A stretch of DNA of 64,000 bases from Monoplex corrugatus (GCA_030674185.1 CM060307.1:59621481-59685480), one strand, 5' to 3'; shown: positions 1-12,144, numbered from the stretch's first letter. Notes: a model not told the origin generated them from the sequence alone. Numbers and translations: made by a program.

Positions 1-523
1 CACAACAAATAGCCCTCTTTTTTCTTTTTTTTTTTTTAAACACCGCCCAAATGTGATCCCGAGTTGTCAACACCCAGACGCTATTTTGGCCCGATAGGTT
101 CAAGGGGATATAACGGGCTGTGATAGTTTGAACCAGTTCCCCCGAGGAAACAGATGAATAACGAGATAAACGCCATCTGTGTCTGGCGTTCCAAGTCATG
201 AAGCCTCCGCATTATTTCGCCTGCATGTTTCCACCCTAGACACGCACACTAGTCTATGTCCCGTCTTCTTTGAGCATGGTTCACAGATCTTTACCACTGT
301 TGTCTTCTTCTTGCCACTGTGCCGTCGTTGTTTCGTGAGTTGTCTGTGCTGTGATTTTTTTGTTGCTGTTTTGTTTAAAATTTGTGTCTGTGATTTATGG
401 GAAAGGGAACTTTCCTGCTCATAAGTACACGTTTCGTGTGTTTTATGTGATTTGCAGCAGTTGCAAATATTATCCCAGTTATCAACGGTGATGAAGTGTC
501 TGAACTTTGAAGTCTTTGTAGTA
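1..523. other. No gene seen
   Basis: A poly-T run at 18-37 and otherwise unremarkable AT/GC-balanced sequence. Open frames here are short, overlap each other and match nothing I know. Confidence 0.5.
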
Positions 524-828
524 TGGATGCGTGGCCTAGCGGATAAAGCATCCTCTCTTGGAAGCGAGTGGTCCAGGAATGCAGAGGTTCGATACTCGAC
601 TGGCCAGATTTTTCTCTCCACTCCATTAGATCTTGAATGATGATCTGGGTGCAAGTCTTTCGAATGAGACGGTAACCCCGGGTCCTGTTTTCAGTATGCA
701 TAAAGGGCCTATAAAAGATCCAATGGCAATAAAAAAAATATGCAGGAAAGGAAAATAATATGGTGGCGCCGTGCTGTGTTGACTTGCTATCCCCTAGGCG
801 CATTTACGTGAAAACATTTCATTGTGAC

Positions 829-830
<2 letters not shown>
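524..830 (+). mobile_element. tRNA-derived SINE
   Basis: Pol III box A (TGGCCTAGCGG at 532-542) and box B (GGTTCGATACTC at 585-596) have the normal spacing of a tRNA-like head. The 3' part has GGTGGCGCCGTGCTGTG and ends in CATTGTGACAA, running into a (CA)n array. The same 3' end recurs near 3840, 44570 and 54600. Confidence 0.65.

Positions 831-917
<87 letters not shown>
829..917. repeat. (CA)n microsatellite
   Basis: About 88 bases of nearly uninterrupted CA directly after the SINE tail, which may have seeded it. Confidence 0.97.
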
Positions 918-918
<1 letters not shown>

Positions 919-1049
919 AATCCAGTTCAATGTTCGGAACTTTGTTTTTGAGTACTCCATAATCTCTAAGCTTGTTTTGCTCAAACTTTGTTACACTGTG
1001 GACACTATACATATGTAAATAAATGTTGCCCACCCCTCACGCCCCCTCT

Positions 1050-1371
1050 CTCTATCTATTTGTCTGTCTGTCTGCCTACCTATCTATTTCCTTACCTACC
1101 TACCTATCTATCTATTTATCAATCTATATCTGCCTACCTACCTACCTACCTACCTGCCTATCTATCTACCTATCTACCTACCTACCTACCTGCCTGCCTG
1201 CCTATCTATATGTCTATCTACCTACCTGCCTGCCTATCTATATATCTACCTACCTACCTGCCTGCCTATCTATCTAATTATCTATCTATCTATCTATCTG
1301 ACTATCTATCTTTCTATCTATCTGTCTGCCTGTCTGTCTATCTATCTATCTATCTATCTATCTCTCTCCTG
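1050..1371. repeat. (TATC/TACC/TGCC)n tetranucleotide array
   Basis: About 320 bases of variant tetranucleotides (CTAC, CTAT, CTGC). It is open in several frames only because a 4-base period lacks stops. Confidence 0.95.
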
Positions 1372-1639
1372 TTAGACAATTACACTATTTTGCTCAAGGT
1401 ATCTGTGAAAAATGTCTCTTGCTCCTGCCAGGGAAGTGAGAAACCAACGCAGGAGTTAAATGCTTTCAAAGAAAGCTTTACAATAACAACAGTAACAGCT
1501 ACAACCTGATCCTGCATTTGAGCCATAGACACAGAAGGAGACCTGTAACTTGTTCTGCAACACACAGTCCATGTCTGCCTCGTTTTGGCGGCCCGGAGCG
1601 CCTTGTACACAGCGCTATAGAGTGCCGAACAGCAGAATT

Positions 1640-1686
1640 CATACATACATACATACATACATACATACATACATACATACATACAC

Positions 1687-1719
<33 letters not shown>

Positions 1720-1897
1720 CATACATACACACAATACACACATACATACATACATACATACATACATACATACAACACATACATACATACATACACACAT
1801 ACACACATACATACATACATACATACATACACACATACATACATACATACATACATACATACATACATACATACATACATACATACATACATACATG
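1640..1897. repeat. (CATA)n tetranucleotide array
   Basis: About 258 bases of CATA/CACA repeats with occasional interruptions. Confidence 0.97.
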
Positions 1898-1989
1898 CAT
1901 ATATGATATGCTTCGGTCCGATGATTCTGGACAAAGGCTGTTATTTTCATTAAGTCCTCTTGTCCTCTTTGTAGCCCCATTTAACCACT

Positions 1990-2930
1990 ATTCATGTTTT
2001 TCTTAACAATGGGCAAACATAGAACATACTATTGAGACTGTGGTCGTCATTCATGGATATCCATGTGTATGGGACAGCCTCATTCGACACATTAGCTAGA
2101 GTATGTGTCAGTGTCCATTCCCCATACGGAAGGTTTGTTGTTTGCTGTCGAAGCTGAAGATAATGGATGGGATCATTTCTGTTATGTTTATTGTGAAAGA
2201 ATTTTTTCATGATGGCCTTGGCCTCTCTGAAGGAAGACAGGGTGTTGGTGTTGTTACAGTCTGCTCCCTGCCTTCACCAGAGAGTCTGCCTCCCATTTCC
2301 CCAGATGCCAAAGTGGGCAAGATCCACTGCACAGTTTCTGGCATATTGCGTGTTAGCTGTGTTACTACTTTCAATATTGATGTGGTACAGTACGCGACTG
2401 TAGACTGTGTATCAAGGATTTGTAGTCTGTTTAGAAAACAGTTTTCAATATTGGAAAATCTTTTTTCTTTTCTTGACTTTTGCCTCTTCCAACACAGCTG
2501 TCTTATCTGCCCAGTGGTCGACAACTTTCCTGTGGAGCCTTTTTATTTAAAAAATTTTTTTTTTTTTTTTACTGTTTCTCAAAAAAAGAAGCGGCCATGG
2601 AGCCCACTGTCTCCATTTTTCATTGCGCTATCCATCGCACCATCTGTGAAAACATGCATCCATTCTGAGCTGTTATGGGCACGTCAAACACTTTTAGTGT
2701 GAAGGAATGCTTCTGGTTGGTCTCTCTTGGTTAGAATGTCTGTGACAAAGTAATATTTGTGAGGCTGTTCCAGTCTTCAGCATCGTGGGTGGTTTATCTC
2801 ATCTTCATTTGCAGGCAGGATTTGAGCATGTTCTCCGTTAGCTTCCTTACAATGTGAAGTGCTGCTTCTTTGAGGCGGATTTTGTTTGGTTGCAGTAGTT
2901 GTTCATGTGCATGGGAGATGGGAGTCTTTA
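1990..2930 (-). mobile_element. LINE relic with RNase H domain and C-terminal region
   Basis: Reading the minus strand, EWMHVFTDGAMDSAMKNGDS (about 2640 downward) matches the first strand of a LINE-type RNase H (W-x-x-VFTDGS…NGG). A later stretch reads AHFGIWGN…GADCNNTNTLSSFREAKAIM, the RNase H end (HxGIxGNExAD…GA…S…AK), in another frame. After that YLQLRQQTTNLP…YVCPLL (about 2150-2000) resembles the LINE tail with C…H…CP. Frameshifts, stops and a poly-T tract at about 2545 show it is dead. RNase H suggests an I- or Jockey-like clade. Confidence 0.6.
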
Positions 2931-3520
2931 CAGCTCCTCATTGTGAATTATGTCATATAGTATATGTAGTACCTGTTTAGATGTGGGACATATTAAGCCC
3001 GCACGTACCTATATAGTTGTGTAGATGTGGGACAAATTAAGCCCTCACGTAGTGGTTATGTCGACTCAAGCGACAAGTTGTAATCGTGCACTGCTTGGTT
3101 TCACTATTCGGTTCTGTTAAAACCAGGGGCAAAGTGTGTGGAAGTTTAGTGGCGGTGTTGTTTGCGGGATGATCACAGTGATATCATCTTTGTCGACTTT
3201 ACGATTGACTGAATTGTATCAAGAGAGGTGTAATAAAATCTCATGTTACTGTCCCGGCCTACTTTCAAGTCTGTTCATATTCAGAGAGTGTGCGATAGTC
3301 ATTAGTAGTATAGTGGTAAGTGGGTGGTCGTGGTCAGACTGATACGAAGCAAGTGACTGATTTAACATGGTCTTGACCTGACTTGGAGAAGCTATGACTG
3401 TCCCTCCCATTATTTGTTGCTTTGTTAAAATGTCAGGTGTCGAACGAAAGGCTACTGATCCGTTTTAGAACTCTGACCTCCCACCTTTCCCGAGCAAACA
3501 ATATTCCTCTTCACACAATG
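2930..3520. other. No gene; short tandem duplication
   Basis: A 30-base segment (GTTTAGATGTGGGACATATT…) at about 2975 is repeated at about 3018 (TGTAGATGTGGGACAAATTA…). Nothing else recognised. Confidence 0.5.
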
Positions 3521-3526
3521 CTCATG

Positions 3527-3930
3527 TAACCAGAGCTAGGCGAGAAGAGATACACGTTCGCCTGCCAGTAACTTAACTCGAGGCTCTAGGGTTCGTTTCC
3601 CGTTGGGGCCTCGATTTTTTTACACAGTTTGATCCGAAAATGGAACTGAACGTCTAGTCTTTTTCGGAAGGGGACGAAAAACGATTCAGATTTGTGTGCC
3701 TTCTGGCCTGCGCACGCTAAAGATCAAATGCAGTTGAAAATCGTGAAGAGCAAGGCATTCGCCCGCCTGCCCTGATATAAACCGTTGGAGAGACAGGTTT
3801 GCCTTCTTGCCTTTCTGAAGTCTTGGTTAAAAAAAAAGTAGCGCCGCACTGCGGCGACGTGCTCTCAACGGGGAGAGCAGCCCGAATTTCATATGGTAAA
3901 TGTATTGTGACAAAAAGAAATGACTATGAA
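3527..3930 (+). mobile_element. tRNA-derived SINE, degenerate
   Basis: Head with a box B-like GGGTTCGTTTCCCG at about 3590. The 3' part carries GCGCCGCACTGCGGCGACGT, then GGGGAGAGCAGCCCGAATTT and ATTGTGACAAAAAGAAAT, the same tail as the SINE at 524-830 and as at 54296-54690. Confidence 0.6.
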
Positions 3931-4002
3931 TATCAATAATGGAAAAGGGAAACATTTGTAATTAGCATACTCAGATCGAACACATACAAATGTGTGTTTT
4001 TG

Positions 4003-4009
4003 TGTGTGT

Positions 4010-4069
<60 letters not shown>

Positions 4070-4076
4070 TGGAGGT

Positions 4077-4107
<31 letters not shown>

Positions 4108-4208
4108 AACTTGGATCAAGAGTCACACGCCTAACAGGCTGAATGTACACTGATTCAGCATCCTCCGTGACTGAGTGTGCGCGCGAGCGCGCGCGTATGT
4201 GTGTGTGT
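4003..4208. repeat. (GT)n, (GA)n and (CG/TG)n microsatellites
   Basis: GT at 4003-4067, GA at 4078-4102 and an alternating purine-pyrimidine CG/TG run at about 4178-4208. Confidence 0.95.
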
Positions 4209-4262
4209 TAGAGAAAGAAATGCAGGATGACAAGAGGGGTCAAGGATCACATGTCTAGCACA

Positions 4263-4456
4263 TTAACCCTTTCACTCCCGCACTCCGGTCACCAGCATCC
4301 TACATTGCCAACCATGTTAGCAAAGGAAAAAACTTAACCCTTTGATTCCCTCACCCTATCCACCAGCTTCCTGCAGGAAGCTGGTGGATAGGGTGAGGGA
4401 ATCAAAGGGTTAAGTTTTTGTAGTTGGTAGATAGGGTGCGGGAGTCAAAGGGTTAA
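4263..4456. mobile_element. TTAA-flanked composite MITE (piggyBac-type ends), copy 1
   Basis: The outer ends are TTAACCCTTTCACTCCCGCA (4263) and GTGCGGGAGTCAAAGGGTTA(A) (to 4456): inverted repeats beginning CCC…GGG and flanked by TTAA. Inside lies a second TTAA-to-TTAA unit (4334-4413) that is a perfect palindrome. CCC ends with TTAA duplications are the hallmark of piggyBac-group elements; no transposase is encoded. Confidence 0.75.
4328..4419. repeat. 92-bp perfect palindrome
   Basis: Centre at the PstI-like CTGCAG, 4371-4376. I checked both arms base by base: 46 bases each, no mismatch, no spacer. It is the inner unit of the composite MITE. Confidence 0.95.
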
Positions 4457-4620
4457 TTGTAACCGAGCTCAACATCCTTTATGTGTGTGCTCACGCACGT
4501 TGTTCTATTCTTGTAATGTGCAACGAGCATGCTTTTGATATGGATTGTTTGCGCTATGTAAGTGAAAAAAAAAACCACCTGAAAAACTGTCAACATCTCT
4601 TCTTTCGCTCTCTTCTTTCT

Positions 4621-4868
<248 letters not shown>

Positions 4869-4909
4869 AGAAAGAAGAGAGCGAAAGAAGAGATGTTGAC
4901 AGAGTTTTT

Positions 4910-5560
4910 CAGGTGTTTATGGCCGGATCTTTGACCAAAGTGATGTCAAGGGTCTAGCCATAGAGGAAGTCTGTATGCTGAATTATACGTTGTCTCGTTC
5001 TTTCCTTTCCCCCCTCTCCCCTTTTAAGGACGCACCGTTGTCATCCAAGATATGAAAACATTTGACCGTGGGTTCTTTTTAGTTGTGTCGACAAATTTTA
5101 GTAAGTTTGGTCTATGGCACTGCAGATTAGAAGAAATGAAGTCAAGATACGCTCGTACGTTTCAAAGACTCCAAACGGTTCTCTCTCGATATTTTTAGAC
5201 AGAATGTACGGTTAGAGATAGGACGACTTAGCTGTACCAACCTTGTTTTAGAGTGTTAATTACGCTGTATGTTCTGACCACTATGATGACAGTGTGATAT
5301 CGACAGTGATCGACTGATTTTCAGATAGCCCCAGAATCTGTTTCTCTGCGGCGAGGAGCAGTGTTTTGTTGCCACTTATGATTGTTTTTCTGTGTGGGGC
5401 CTGCTAATTGGAACTCGATGTTATGCCCCTATGGGAAGCTTTCTTTCTGTCGTCTCAAACGGGACTTAAACATTTTTAAAAAAATCTTCCATGACCAAAA
5501 ACTGACCCGATCTTGGGTACGTATATTGTCTACAGTTTTGTACTGTTGTTCTGTTTTTGA
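4910..5560. other. No gene seen
   Basis: Unique-looking sequence without a supportable exon or recognisable repeat. Confidence 0.5.
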
Positions 5561-5566
5561 GTGATT

Positions 5567-5583
5567 GTGTTTGTGTTTGTGTT

Positions 5584-5671
<88 letters not shown>
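5567..5671. repeat. (GT)n microsatellite
   Basis: GTGTTT variants at the start, then pure GT, then a short GA run to 5692. Confidence 0.97.
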
Positions 5672-5674
<3 letters not shown>

Positions 5675-5877
5675 ATGTGAGAGAGAGAGAGAATATAAGG
5701 AATTTTTATAATCGAGGGTGTCGGTTAGATACGTATTGGATCCTTTTTTTTATCTGGTCCTTCAGAAAGATAAAGAGAATCACAGAATGCAGCACATAAA
5801 TGTCTGTGTATAATAATAGTACGAAAGTTACAATGTGTGTCTATCTGAACATTAAGGCTTTGCCTCTTTAATTAAAT

Positions 5878-6350
5878 AACTGAGCTAATGAGGCTCTGTC
5901 TGTATAATCAACGGAGCCTGTGAGATCGTCTAGCCAACTGAACAATGAGGCTCTATATGATCTGTCGAGCTAATGAGGCTCTGTATGATCCGCTGAGTTA
6001 ATGAGGCTCTGTATGATCTGCTGAGTTAATGAGGCTCTGTATTATGAACGGAGCTGATGAGGCTTTTTCCGTATAATAAACTGTGCTGAGGCTTGTCTAA
6101 CCAGCTGAGCCAATGAGGCTCGGTCTCTATAATCAACCTGTATAATCAACTGCGTTAACCCTTCGACTTCCGCACCCTGTCCACCAGCATCCTGCATTGT
6201 CAACCATGCTAGCAGAGCAAAAACGTAACCATTTGACTCCCTCACCCTGTCCACACCTGGAAGCTGGTGGATAGGGTGAGGGAGTCAAAGGGGTGCGGGA
6301 GTCAAAAGGTTAATCAGGCTTTGTGTAATCAGCTGAGCTAAATAGGTATG
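5878..6350. repeat. 28-bp minisatellite, split by a MITE
   Basis: The unit is CTGAGTTAATGAGGCTCTGT plus ATGATCTG, with about nine divergent copies. Each unit contains TTAA. A TTAA MITE (6155-6313) sits in one unit, and the array resumes with TTAATCAGGCTTTGTGTAAT at 6310. Confidence 0.8.
6155..6313. mobile_element. TTAA-flanked composite MITE, copy 2
   Basis: TTAACCCTTCGACTTCCGCA at the left and GTGCGGGAGTCAAAAGGTTA(A) at the right, with the same inner CTCACCCTGTCCAC…GTGGATAGGGTGAGGGAG pair as copy 1. It is inserted in a TTAA of the surrounding 28-bp repeat. Confidence 0.78.
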
Positions 6351-7490
6351 TTTGTCTAAACAATTAACAAGCTCTAATCTTTCGGTCGAGACAGTAAAGT
6401 GAGGTCCATGGCAACAAAGGAATTGGTCCCGGCAATATTCATTAGAAAGATTTAGTCATAAAAATTCCCAGAAAGAGAAAAAAAATTAATAATGCAGAGA
6501 AGCAAAACTGAAGAAGCGCAACAACAACAAAGAAAACAGCCCGGGCTTCACACATTAAATTCGATGTGGCAAACCGGTAATAACAATACTAGTAATCATG
6601 GGGATGTTAACTGTAATAACAGTAATGATAATGATGATAGTAATAATGGTGATGATAATAATGATGATGATGATAGTAATAAATCATTGTCGCATAGCGC
6701 CATTCTCCAAACTCATTTGAACTCACTGCACGTGCATTACACATGTACAAGACGCAAAGTGTGACACGTACAAACACACTAAATATTAGACATCAGATTA
6801 AACACATTCATATACGCCCACTAATAACATATACTGACAACATCTAGCCATACATAATAGTAATAAACATGTACACACGAATGATCATAAATGTACATAT
6901 AACGAGAGTGAATACTCATACTTAATGCTGCATGAATGGTAGATAATTTTTGAAACACATGCTGGGGTAAGAGCACTTTGTTAGAATTTGAAATACATAT
7001 TGGTGTATGAGCAATTTTGATATCAACAGTGGAAGGCCTGAGGGAATGATAAAGAAATAACAATAAAGAAAGAAAAAAGACACGAAATGATGACGATGGA
7101 AAAATATAAATCGCAGACCAATCATAAAATTTATATCAGGTAGAACCTCAGTTTTTTTTCCTTTTCATTCTTTCATTCTGGTGGGAGTGGATATTGCTTT
7201 GAAAAAAAAAAAGAAAGGGGGGTGGGGGGGAATAAAACAGGACGTATGGCTGACTGTACAAAAGCACTGGGTAATATTCAAACGCTCACAGAAGAAAAAG
7301 AAACAGTACGAATTTGATTTCATTTCTGCATCTGAGTAGAGGCCAGCTGTTACTGCATACAAATGTAGTTTTAATTGCGGACAGCACTCAGACAGTGTTT
7401 ACTGTAGCGTGTGCTGTGACTGGTCGATAGGACAGAGACATGGAGAGACAGGCAACTACACGATTTTGATGGTGATCGTCATCGTTATTG
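6350..7490. other. No gene seen; AT-rich simple sequence
   Basis: Includes an (AAT/GAT)n-like run at about 6575-6680 and a G-rich patch at 7210-7232. Open frames here have simple-sequence composition. Confidence 0.5.
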
Positions 7491-7491
7491 G

Positions 7492-8030
7492 TGTTTAAAG
7501 CCCAGCCGACTGCGTAGAGCCATATCAGGGCTATAACTGCTTCAAAACATACAAAACTTCAACAGGAAAAATAAGAAAAGAAAAGTAAGTACACACATGA
7601 ATGCATTCGCGCATATAATGTAAGGACATGCCGCTGACGTTGACCATTCCGTCCAATTGATCGCACAGGGGATTTAAAAAACACACACATAAATACACAT
7701 TTAAGCATACCCAAAGACACCAAAATATATAAAAGCGGGCCTGAATTAAACTAAAATTGCGTCCGCATGTCTCACCTCCCTAGAGCCAAAAATGCACTTT
7801 AATACATGTACCCAATCGTCAATCCTAAGACAAAAAGTACATAAGACTTGATCGAACACATACAGGTGAATGGACCAGCTAGGCAGAAAATGACAGGAAG
7901 AAATGTCAGAAAGCAAAGGAACAAGGCAGAAACAGAGTGGCAGAAAAGAGGAAATTTCTAGCATAGATTTTCCAGAAGGTGAGGATACTATTTTATACTG
8001 AAAGAGCCCCCGGCATCCCCACGGAGGGTC
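7492..8030 (-). mobile_element. Dispersed ~500-bp repeat (family B), copy 1
   Basis: Starts at its 3' end with GTTTAAAGCCCAGCCGACTG and ends with CCCCGGCATCCCCACGGAGG. The complete unit is seen again at 14186, 36812 and 51308 in the opposite orientation. The end GGGCTTTAAAC is followed in other copies by (AACAAT)n, a SINE-like tail. No coding capacity. Confidence 0.85.
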
Positions 8031-8500
8031 GCTGGTGGTCACTGTCTGGTTCGATTGATGTCATTGGTCAGTCTGCACTCGTATGCAGTACGCCCGAAAA
8101 CCCACAAAAATCTGTGATTTGTACTGTCCTGAGCTCTCAGTAGGGCTGGAAGTGTTTGGGCTTTTCCTGAGAGATGAAAGAAATCTAAAGAAATAGAAAA
8201 GACAGAATAGAGAGAAGATGAAGATGGACAGACGATGATTTGTTGTTGTGATGGTGTTTCTGTTATTTTTCTTTTTAAATCGGGAAAGGAGGATGGGTTG
8301 GGGCAGTTGGGTTGATGGAGACAATAAATCTTGTAAATGGGCGAGTGTTGATTCGCAGGTGGATTTCTTTGATGTGGTTCTGTGGGACGTTGATGCAGTC
8401 ATTTGAGGGCCTCAGTGTCTTTTTTTTTTTAATCCGTTTCCATGCCGTTTTTTCTTTGCCTATATGTTCTCCGACCACCTGCTAACATAGAACCCCCATG
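8030..8500. other. No gene seen
   Basis: Non-coding sequence between a family B repeat and a microsatellite; nothing recognised. Confidence 0.45.
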
Positions 8501-8502
8501 TA

Positions 8503-8522
8503 TGCGCACGCACGCACGCGCG

Positions 8523-8575
<53 letters not shown>

Positions 8576-8588
8576 ACACATACACGCG
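8503..8588. repeat. (CG)n/(CA)n microsatellite
   Basis: ACGC and CG alternation that passes into pure CA, an uninterrupted purine-pyrimidine alternation. Confidence 0.95.
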
Positions 8589-9262
8589 GCGCTCGACATC
8601 GTGTTTTATGAATCACTTTCATAAATTGATAAGCACGCATATATGTGCATAAACAGTACACAACATTATTCATACACGCTGTTGGCGACAGGTATTGCTG
8701 TTACAGCTGTTTATTTTGTTCTGGAATTTTGCGCTGAAAATATTTTGCATTCTAGTCTGTGAATAATTTGCTATAAACTGGACTGTGGTGCAGCTGTTCT
8801 GACCGTCAGTGCACAACTTGCAGTTACAGATATTATCAGTACAGCTGTTACTGCGTGCTGTTCTGTATCATAACTGATAATACATTTTGTCTCACGTTGA
8901 CTCAGTGCTTTGCGATCCAGTGCTGTACAATTCTTGAAGCACATTTAAACTGTCTGACTTGTAGAAACGTGTGTGAATGTGCTGCCCTGAAGTTTAGGGC
9001 GTGTCTGTATTCTCTTGTAAATACACAGTCATGATTTTGTGGTCTATCATGTGGATTATTGACTGATTGGGTTGGGGTAGGGGGTCCTTGAAAAAAAAAA
9101 AGAAATGGGGTCTTAAAATGTCCTTAAAAAGCACCCAAGTTCTGTATGAACCCAGTGCAATGTTACCTATGTAGTTTTTATGACAGATTGATACAAAAGC
9201 AGACGTTCAACCCATATGTTAGGTAGGACATCAAGACCTTGCTGGTGCTTACAAGCAAACAT

Positions 9263-9372
9263 ATGGTGTATCCATAATCATTCTGGATCTTTTCCATCAC
9301 ATGGCATCTGTAGCGTCAGTGAATAGGGAATTTATTCCGAGCGTGGAGACGACATCTAGACAGACAAACTGA
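9263..9372 (+). mobile_element. Dispersed ~110-bp repeat (family C), copy 1
   Basis: Shares ATCCATAATCATTCTGGATC, CCATCACATGGCATCTGTAG and CGTCAGTG…GGAAT…ATTC with 31686-31797 and 34425-34530. Probably a SINE fragment; not coding. Confidence 0.7.
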
Positions 9373-9374
9373 CC

Positions 9375-10539
9375 GTGTACTCCTGGCTGGGGTTACCGAT
9401 CTTTCCGTCCGTGTCTCTTGAAGCATCCGCCAATACTTTTCTTGTAAATCCCATACTATAACTGTGGTTTGACTGGTAAAACAGCACCCAGTCCGTCTAT
9501 TAGAACTGCAATCTGACTGGTGAATAGCAAGCACTAATTACTACATGTAATTACGGGCCCTCATATGAAGTTTGTAGCGGCAGTTCAGCAGAAAGGTCTT
9601 TTGTCAGTTGTCTCGCTTCTTTTGTGCTCCTCTCTGCCTCCCATAAAGTGAACGCTTGTAATAACCTTTTTGTCACACTCGGCAGTGATAATGTTATTTA
9701 CGAAGTAATGTCATTTTTATTACATGCGCTGTTTTTTTATTTAAAATTTTTTTTTTTTTTTAAGGAAAGTCCTCATCCAAATGAAATGATTGGGGACGTG
9801 ATTCAGTTGTTCAACTGGTCGATAAACTGTTGTTTAATTACTTACATGTATATATTTTTGGATTTATTCATCTCACTACCGTTGTTTATTTATCTGTCTG
9901 AATGTGCCAAGTTCGGTGCACTGTTTGCGTCAAACGCACAACGTGAGCGAGCAAACAAACGAAAAGAAACAGGTTACAGGAATCGAAACAACATCAAAAA
10001 ACAAAAATAAACAAACAATACAAAAACAAACAAACGAACAGAAACCAAAAACAAAACAAAGCAAAACAAAAAACAAACTGTCCAACTGGGTTATATGTCA
10101 AAATACAAAGTAAGGAATAACAAAAGACAAATGTACAAAACACAAACAGGTAGTTACTCTTGCCAACATACAATGAAAAAAAAAGACGGGAAACGAGCAA
10201 ACATACAGACAGTTAATGAACTTTTTATTGATAAAAAATGAATTATTCCTAATTATTGTGTATCAGTTGTCAGATATTTTTTCTGGTGTCTTTGTTTTTT
10301 CCCCTGCGCCATAGCATATGAGTTAATTTTTGTGTGATGTGAAGTTTTTCTTTTCGTTAATCAGCGTATTGTTTTCAGTTGTCCTCCTGAATCTCTTCTT
10401 ATATTCCGTTCTGTTTCCTACCTCTTGTCTGTTCAACCGTATTTCCCTCAAATTTCTCTATACAAGCTATGAGATTCCTGTTAAAATTTCATCTCTATTG
10501 TAAAACCTAGATAATGAACTGGTCCATGTTAAGATGGGA

Positions 10540-10540
<1 letters not shown>
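9375..10540. other. No gene seen; A-rich and T-rich stretches
   Basis: AACAAA-rich simple sequence at 9990-10080. No exon or repeat family recognised. Confidence 0.5.
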
Positions 10541-10774
<234 letters not shown>

Positions 10775-10918
10775 CGTTTTAAGTTTGGCAGCCCGGCTTT
10801 TTTTAAATGTATGCTTTGCCTATTGGAATTTTCTTTTAATCTAGAGGTGACAAATGAAGCGAAATGGCTTGCACCCATAGAGTGTGTTGTTTATTTATAT
10901 GATTATTTTTGTCTTTTG

Positions 10919-11418
10919 AGATTATTATTATCATTATTATTATTGTTATTATTATTATTGTTATTGTTATTATTATTACTATTGTTTAAAGCCCAGCCAA
11001 CTGCGTAGAGCCATACTAGTGCTATAACCATCTAAAAAAACAAACACACAACACCTCGTTGATTTTGAAGAGAAAACTGGAAAAGAAGAAATAGTCACCT
11101 ACATAATCTCAGGATGTGCTTCTGGTGTTGATCATTCCGCTCAGTTCGTCACCAAGGGGATTAAAAAACAAACTCGTATAAAACTCAAATGTATAAACAC
11201 AATCAAGTATGCGAAAACATTAATAAAGCCAGGCCTAAATTACCTAAAATTGCATCATATTTCTTTTGAGCCAGAAACGCAGTTAATACATGCACTCAAG
11301 TATTAGTCCTAATTGAAATATTATGCAAAGCTTTACAGAACACATATAGGTGAATGGACCAGCAAGGAAGAAAATGATAGGAAAAGGTGACATGGGACAG
11401 AATGGACTAATTCAAACT
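10919..11418 (-). mobile_element. Family B repeat, copy 2, with (ATT)n at its 3' end
   Basis: (ATT)n at 10919-10983 abuts GTTTAAAGCCCAGCCAACTG (10984). The minus-strand copy continues to about 11410 and lacks the 5' third. The (AAT)n on the element strand is its tail. Confidence 0.8.
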
Positions 11419-11462
11419 ATGTAAGAATGCGGTTATGGGATTTTATTTTCCTTGGTGTGAGT

Positions 11463-11612
11463 GATTAGCTCTGTAGACTATGAATTCAGCGACCCGAGTT
11501 CAGTTCTCAGTGGAACATAATTCTGTAAGTGCCTTCGTTAACTCTGTTGGTTACAGCGCCATACTAAAAATAAGGAAGTCGTGGGTTTGATCCTCTATGC
11601 TGTCTCGTTTTA
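11463..11612 (+). pseudogene. tRNA-like sequences (two in tandem)
   Basis: At 11542-11612, TTAACTCTGTTGGTTACAGC resembles box A and GTGGGTTTGATCCTC resembles box B. The anticodon region is A-rich and the acceptor stem does not pair well. A weaker tRNA-like unit (AGCTCTGTAGACTATG…GAGTTCAGTTCTC) precedes it. They are tRNA pseudogenes or SINE heads, not working tRNAs. Confidence 0.45.
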
Positions 11613-12144
11613 AATCGTGTTTTATGGTTCACTTGAAATATGGTCTTGTTCTCTTGTTGTATTGTATTGTATTGTATCTCATGTTAACTCTCAGCTTGCA
11701 ACATAAAAATGGGCCTGTTCGCTGACCATATTAGTGATGCAATCATTCTGGTGGTGTCAGCTTAATATTTCATAGTTCCTTCCTGCCCCCTCTTCATTTC
11801 AAGACCTTGCCAGCATGGTTTTGTTCAGGGTCAAAGGTGCAGATTTGGATGTGAGTGCGGTTAATTTCTTTTCAACAAATTCGAATTCGAATTCAGCAGC
11901 CCAGAGCCGTTTGATGTTAAGTGCTTTTGTTGTTAAGTGCGTTTGTGGGATTGGGACACACTGCTTCGTGAGAAAGTTATCCAGTGTCTTTATACTTAGC
12001 GTTCCCCTCCCCACCCCTACCCATTGTCTGTGCAGAGAACTACCATTCTTTAAGATGTAAATACGTAGATAACAGCAATTATGATTTAACTTGATAATAT
12101 CCTTTCACTGTTCTTTTCCATTCAGAGAGAAAGAGACAGTGAGC

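Noticed and set aside
824..1018. Poly-His-Thr and poly-Cys-Val frames here and at 4483, 10514, 38096, 52111 and similar places
   Set aside because: Simple translations of CA/GT microsatellites.
11542..11612. A working tRNA gene
   Set aside because: Box motifs are present, but the acceptor stem does not pair and the anticodon region is abnormal.
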